A stretch of DNA of 43,949 nt from UBA1381 sp964399965 (GTDB taxonomy: Bacteria > Bacillota > Clostridia > UBA1381), in the NCBI GenBank assembly GCA_964399965.1, contig CAYNRX010000016.1, positions 1-43,949 on the forward strand, written 5' to 3'. Below, piece after piece: positions 40,772 to 43,949 of the stretch. The notes beneath the pieces were generated by a model. The model saw only the letters and a list, made by a program, of their open reading frames with translations, had not been told where the DNA came from and did not search any database. Each line of letters starts with the position of its first letter. Position 1 is the stretch's first letter. The position numbers and the translations under genes are program-made.

Positions 40772-41497
40772 TCAGATGTTCTTAAGATAATTCACCTCAT
40801 GAGCAGTAAGATACCGCCATCTGCCCAAGGGCAGATTTCCCAGCTCAAGTATGCCGACGCTTATACGCCGCAGATATTCAACCCGGCAGCCAACGGCTTC
40901 AAACATCCGCCGTACCTGTCGGTTTTTGCCCTCATGTATCGTTATCTGTACAGTGCTTTTTCCCTTTTCACCGTCAAGCAGCTCCACCTCCGCCGGCGAG
41001 GTCACAAAGCCATCGTCAAGACGCACTCCTGCCCGCAGCCTCCGCACGGCCGCCGGCGTCAGTCCCCCGCTTATCGTAGCAACGTACGTTTTATTCATAT
41101 TGAACTTCGGATGCGCCACTCTTTGGGCAAACTCCCCATCGTTCGTCAGAAGCAAAAGCCCCTCGGTATCGTAGTCAAGCCTGCCCACCGGAAACAGCCG
41201 CGCGCTTACCTCTCCCGAAACAAGATCTGTTACCGTTGGCCTGTCAAACTGGTCGCTGACGGTGGAAACGTAGCCGGCCGGTTTATTGAGCATTATATAG
41301 TACATTTTTTTCGGCAGGCGCACAGCTCGCCCATCCACTTCCACGCGGCTTGCCCCTATCTCCACCTTGGTGCCCAGCTCTGTCACCTTTTTTCCGTCTA
41401 CCCTGACCCGGCCATCCGTGATAAGCTCCTCGGCCTTCCTGCGCGAAGTCACCCCACACATGGCTATATATTTTTGCAGCCTTACAAATTCTCCCAT
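40772..41497 (-). CDS. RluB/RsuA-family pseudouridine synthase
   Basis: The 241-residue enzyme has an N-terminal S4 RNA-binding domain (about 3-50, LQKYIAMCGVTSRRKAEELI) and the synthase domain with catalytic Asp in VGRLDYDTEGLLLLTNDG. The C-terminal segment IHEGKNRQVRRMFEAVGC is the family signature. RluB modifies 23S rRNA; RsuA-type specificity cannot be excluded. AGGAGGG precedes ATG. It follows dacF by 21 bases. Confidence 0.93.
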   Translation of the reverse strand: MGEFVRLQKYIAMCGVTSRRKAEELITDGRVRVDGKKVTELGTKVEIGASRVEVDGRAVRLPKKMYYIMLNKPAGYVSTVSDQFDRPTVTDLVSGEVSARLFPVGRLDYDTEGLLLLTNDGEFAQRVAHPKFNMNKTYVATISGGLTPAAVRRLRAGVRLDDGFVTSPAEVELLDGEKGKSTVQITIHEGKNRQVRRMFEAVGCRVEYLRRISVGILELGNLPLGRWRYLTAHEVNYLKNI

Positions 41498-41518
41498 ATT
41501 GCCCTCCTTTGTACATTG

Positions 41519-42652
41519 TCAGAATTTCAGCCACGACTCGGCAAGATAGCCGAACCAGTCGTTCATTGTATATACAGGCCACAGCGTTTTTTCTGTATTT
41601 ATATCCTGTTTGGCAACGATATTGACCTTGCCCACCTGTTCCCCGGCGTAGAATACAGCGGCATAACCAACCTTATCTCCGGCCTTGACCGGCCCGGCAA
41701 GGTTCCTGAACATATGCACCTCTGTCACAGTATCCATCGTTTGGCCGATAGTCTCGGCTATAGAAAAGCCCTCCTCGGCCACGAAATCATAATCCGCACC
41801 GTCGATCGTTTCTGTTTTTAGCACCTGCCCCTCGCTGACTATATTTTTGGCGGTATTATTGGCAAATGCAAAATCCAACAGCTTCATGTGATCGTTCCAG
41901 TCATCGGGAGCGTTTAGGGTAACGGCAATAAACGTCATTCCGTTCCTGGTCGCCGAGCTTACCAAGCAGCGTCCGGTAGCCTGTGTATAACCGGTCTTTA
42001 TCCCGGAACAGCCCTCATACAGCTGAAGGAGCTTATTATGATTGACGAAATACTGCTCATCGGCAGGACGGTTCAGCACGGTCACCCTCCTTGCCCGCGT
42101 GCGGACGATATCGGCAAAAACATCGTTATTCATCGCATAGCGCGCTATCTTTGCCAGATCGAGGGCTGTAGTATAATGCCCTTCAGCATCAAGGCCGCTG
42201 GGGTTTTGGTACTGTGTATTCTCCGCCCCGGCCTTTTTGGCGGTATCATTCGTCATACCGACAAACGTACCCACATCGCCGCCGACTTTTTTCGCTATCG
42301 CCCAGGCCGCGTCATTGCCGGAATTTAGGAGCAGGCCGTAGAGCATTTCCTCCATCGTCAGCTGATCGCCGGCGTCAAGATAGGTAGAGGATCCCTCCTG
42401 CCAAACAGATTCGTTATCCATAGTTATCACATCGGTCAGCGATGAGTTCTCAATAGCCGTTATCGCTGTGGTTATCTTGGTAGTGCTGGCCATCGGATGC
42501 TGTTGCTCGGCGTTACGGTCGCATATCACACGCCCGGTGGCCGCGTCTATCACCACTGCGCATTCCGCCGATATGTCAACGCCCGCATATGCCGGGATCG
42601 CAAACAAGGCCGATATACCTATAATGCAGGCGGCAAAGATAGTTTTCTTCAT
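41519..42652 (-). CDS. dacF: D-alanyl-D-alanine carboxypeptidase (DacF/PBP5-type)
   Basis: The 377-residue secreted penicillin-binding protein trims peptidoglycan pentapeptides. A signal peptide (MKKTIFAACIIGISALFAIP) is followed by the peptidase S11 domain: Ser56-x-x-Lys59 (STTK), SGN in LNSGNDAAWAI and KTG in GIKTGYTQATG. The C-terminal PBP5_C-type beta domain follows. I chose ATG 42652, 9 bases after AGGAG; the GTG at 42661 abuts the SD. Its promoter is unclear; the best upstream -10/-35 (42887-42915) lies beyond tRNA-Leu. Confidence 0.94.
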   Translation of the reverse strand: MKKTIFAACIIGISALFAIPAYAGVDISAECAVVIDAATGRVICDRNAEQQHPMASTTKITTAITAIENSSLTDVITMDNESVWQEGSSTYLDAGDQLTMEEMLYGLLLNSGNDAAWAIAKKVGGDVGTFVGMTNDTAKKAGAENTQYQNPSGLDAEGHYTTALDLAKIARYAMNNDVFADIVRTRARRVTVLNRPADEQYFVNHNKLLQLYEGCSGIKTGYTQATGRCLVSSATRNGMTFIAVTLNAPDDWNDHMKLLDFAFANNTAKNIVSEGQVLKTETIDGADYDFVAEEGFSIAETIGQTMDTVTEVHMFRNLAGPVKAGDKVGYAAVFYAGEQVGKVNIVAKQDINTEKTLWPVYTMNDWFGYLAESWLKF

Positions 42653-42700
42653 GCAATTCACTCCTATATAAAATTTTATGTATTTTTTTCAAAAAAATCC

Positions 42701-42729
42701 TTGACAAATCCAGCTTGTTCTGCTATAAT
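42701..42729 (+). promoter_or_regulatory. Promoter of tRNA-Leu
   Basis: TTGACA, 17 bp, TATAAT, a perfect consensus directly before the tRNA gene. Confidence 0.85.
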
Positions 42730-42757
42730 AAATTTTGTTGTTACACAACATATCTCT

Positions 42758-42841
42758 GCGAGGGTGGCGGAATAGGCAGACGCGCACGTTTGAGGGGCGT
42801 GTGGTTTACCCGTGCCGGTTCAAGTCCGGTCTCTCGCACCA
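42758..42841 (+). tRNA. tRNA-Leu (GAG anticodon)
   Basis: This is an 84-base type II tRNA with a long variable arm. The acceptor arms GCGAGGG/CTCTCGC pair with one G-T, the anticodon loop is TTGAGGG (GAG), the T loop is TTCAAGT and CCA is encoded. Confidence 0.95.
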
Positions 42842-42868
42842 AGACGTTCTTCGGAACGTCTTTTTTCT
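42841..42868 (+). terminator. Terminator of tRNA-Leu
   Basis: AAGACGTTC and GAACGTCTT pair around TTCG, followed by T5 directly after the tRNA. Confidence 0.9.
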
Positions 42869-42886
42869 TTGTCAAAAACATTTATT

Positions 42887-42915
42887 ATTATACCATATTA
42901 TCGCCCCGTTGTCAA
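42887..42915 (-). promoter_or_regulatory. Minus-strand promoter facing tRNA-Leu and dacF
   Basis: TTGACA, 17 bp, TATAAT on the minus strand, a perfect consensus. Transcription would start near 42880 and run antisense through tRNA-Leu towards dacF, giving dacF a leader of about 228 bases. Confidence 0.65.
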
Positions 42916-42954
42916 ACAATTCCATAAATAAAACAAAATTTTTTTCAAAACCGG

Positions 42955-42984
42955 AAAGAACCCGGCTCAAATGCCGGGTTCTTT
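42955..42984 (-). terminator. Terminator overlapping the recombinase stop codon
   Basis: A perfect 12-bp stem (AAAGAACCCGGC/GCCGGGTTCTTT) with a 6-base loop spans the stop codon at 42967, followed on the minus strand by a T-rich stretch. Confidence 0.7.
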
Positions 42985-43833
42985 GCTCGTTTTCACTAAT
43001 GTTCTCGTATATACCTGGGTAGACGATATGTCCGCATGACCCATCACCTCCTGCACCAAATGCAGGTCCGCTCCCTTCTCCACCATATGCGCCGCCAGGG
43101 AATGGCGGAGCGTATGCGGAGTTATATCGGTTTTGATGCCGGCGCGGTTTTGATACGTTTTTATCAATTTCCAAAATCCCTGCCGCGACATACGCGCCCC
43201 GCTGCAATTTACAAACAACGCTTCCTGCTGCGGATCTGTGACCAGCTTATCGCGGGAATTTTCCAGATAATCCCTGACCGCCCGCTTAGCGCGCGGCGAA
43301 AGCTGTATTACTCGTTCTCTCCGATCCCCCACCAGCCTAACGGCGGAAATGTTTTCTGAAACATCGCCGGTATTAAGTCCCAAAAGCTCCGAGACCCGTA
43401 TACCGGTCGAATACAGAAGCTCAAACATCGCCCTGTCACGTATGCCCTTGGCATCGCCTGATGACGGCGCATCCAAAAGCCGCGCCGTCTCATCGCGAGT
43501 GAGCACGGACGGCTTTTTCCTTTCCACATGCGGAGCCTCTAGGTTCACCGTTGGATTCTGCGTCAGCTTATAAAACTGCACCATGTAGATATAGTATGAT
43601 TTGAGCGCGGCCAGGGCGCGGGATATGCTGGAGTCTGCCTTGCCGTTTTCCCGCATCCGCAAAAGATATGTAAGCACGACCGCAGGCGTAGCCTCGCTGA
43701 CTCCGCCGATCCCTGTTCTGTCGATATATGTAACGTACTGCGTTATATCACGTTTGTAGGATTCAACCGTGTTTTTCGATTTATGCTTCTCCTTGAGCAT
43801 AAAGTCCGCATATTCATCAATATGCGCTTTCAT
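42967..43833 (-). CDS. Tyrosine recombinase (XerC/XerD-type)
   Basis: The 288-residue recombinase has a core-binding SAM-like N-terminal domain (about 1-85) and a catalytic domain. Arg146 (GIRVSELLGL), His240-x-x-Arg243 (HTLRHSLAAHM), His266 (MGHADISS) and Tyr275 (TQVYTRT) are present. The usual GKG Lys loop reads GDRRER (residues 169-174), so the catalytic Lys position is Asp. It could still be the chromosome-dimer recombinase, but the Lys change makes that uncertain. GGGGGGA precedes ATG. No phage or integron genes are adjacent. Confidence 0.88.
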   Translation of the reverse strand: MKAHIDEYADFMLKEKHKSKNTVESYKRDITQYVTYIDRTGIGGVSEATPAVVLTYLLRMRENGKADSSISRALAALKSYYIYMVQFYKLTQNPTVNLEAPHVERKKPSVLTRDETARLLDAPSSGDAKGIRDRAMFELLYSTGIRVSELLGLNTGDVSENISAVRLVGDRRERVIQLSPRAKRAVRDYLENSRDKLVTDPQQEALFVNCSGARMSRQGFWKLIKTYQNRAGIKTDITPHTLRHSLAAHMVEKGADLHLVQEVMGHADISSTQVYTRTLVKTSKEPGI

Positions 43834-43859
43834 GACGATCCCCCCTGTATATGTCTATC

Positions 43860-43949
43860 TAGTCAATTGCGAAACCTTTTCGCAATTGATTTCCGGCTAA
43901 GGAAGAAAATAAAAGTTCCGTTGATTGGCGGTCTAAAGACCGCTGAAAC
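43860..43949 (-). repeat. Palindrome-rich repeat, copy C (cut by window end)
   Basis: This is the reverse complement of 4386-4475 with 2 mismatches in 90 bases. It starts with the TAG terminal repeat at 43860, just upstream of the recombinase gene. It holds the CAATTGCG hairpin and the GCGGTCT hairpin. The remaining part lies beyond the window. Confidence 0.9.

Noticed and set aside
42967..43833. Prophage or integron integrase
   Set aside because: No attachment site, cargo or phage genes nearby; the sequence resembles chromosomal Xer proteins.
1..43949. Circular plasmid or phage joined through the end repeats
   Set aside because: Flanks of the two end copies do not match as a target duplication, and there are no replication, mobilisation or phage genes.

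Overview
The window looks like chromosome of an anaerobic, Gram-positive member of the class Clostridia. This rests on AAGGAGG-type ribosome sites, some TTG/GTG starts, SLH and copper-amine-oxidase-like (stalk) surface proteins, a DUF6062 protein, a small spore-type protein, and a sodium-pumping decarboxylase operon. Base composition is mixed (AT-rich intergenic DNA, GC-balanced genes), and I cannot name the genus. Nearly all promoters I could recognise have a 17-bp spacer, several with perfect TTGACA/TATAAT boxes. I found no phage, plasmid or CRISPR genes.

Layout. 1-159: end of a palindrome-rich repeat. 274-3238: a HAD phosphatase with a long structured leader, a membrane-anchored unknown, and an SLH protein. 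3465-6318: a PhoP/PhoR-type two-component pair split by a complete 279-bp mobile-element-like repeat. 6355-9015 (minus): fumarate hydratase alpha, a YnbB-like PLP enzyme and an HD hydrolase. 9138-12299: a giant two-module GT-C glycosyltransferase. 12400-15078 (minus): tRNA-Gly, then exonuclease III and a COG2509 flavoprotein. 15245-16700 (plus): DUF6062 and a HAD hydrolase. 16794-17972 (minus): two tiny unknown proteins and LexA. 18127-25123 (minus): pyrR-pyrB-pyrC-[K+/H+ antiporter]-pyrF-pyrK-pyrD. 25349-27998 (plus): two stalk-domain secreted proteins. 28183-30899 (plus): tgt and araA. 31004-35319 (minus): two paralogous secreted proteins and proC. 35466-40560 (minus): mmdA-oadG-biotin carrier-oadB-oadA. 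40772-42652 (minus): D-Ala-D-Ala carboxypeptidase and a pseudouridine synthase. 42758-43833: tRNA-Leu(GAG) and a tyrosine recombinase. 43860-43949: another repeat copy cut by the window end.

How the genes work together. The pyr block covers carbamoyl-aspartate to UMP except carAB and pyrE. The decarboxylase block carries two carboxyltransferases (methylmalonyl-CoA type and oxaloacetate/pyruvate type) with one biotin carrier and one sodium-pump beta/gamma pair, so it may act as a decarboxylase, a transcarboxylase or both.

The most notable unexplained structure is the 279-bp intergenic repeat. Its complete copy sits between the response regulator and its kinase, has about 16-bp imperfect terminal inverted repeats, is packed with hairpins, and is flanked by a perfect 13-bp direct repeat that contains the kinase's ribosome-binding site. 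Two further copies are cut by the two window ends.
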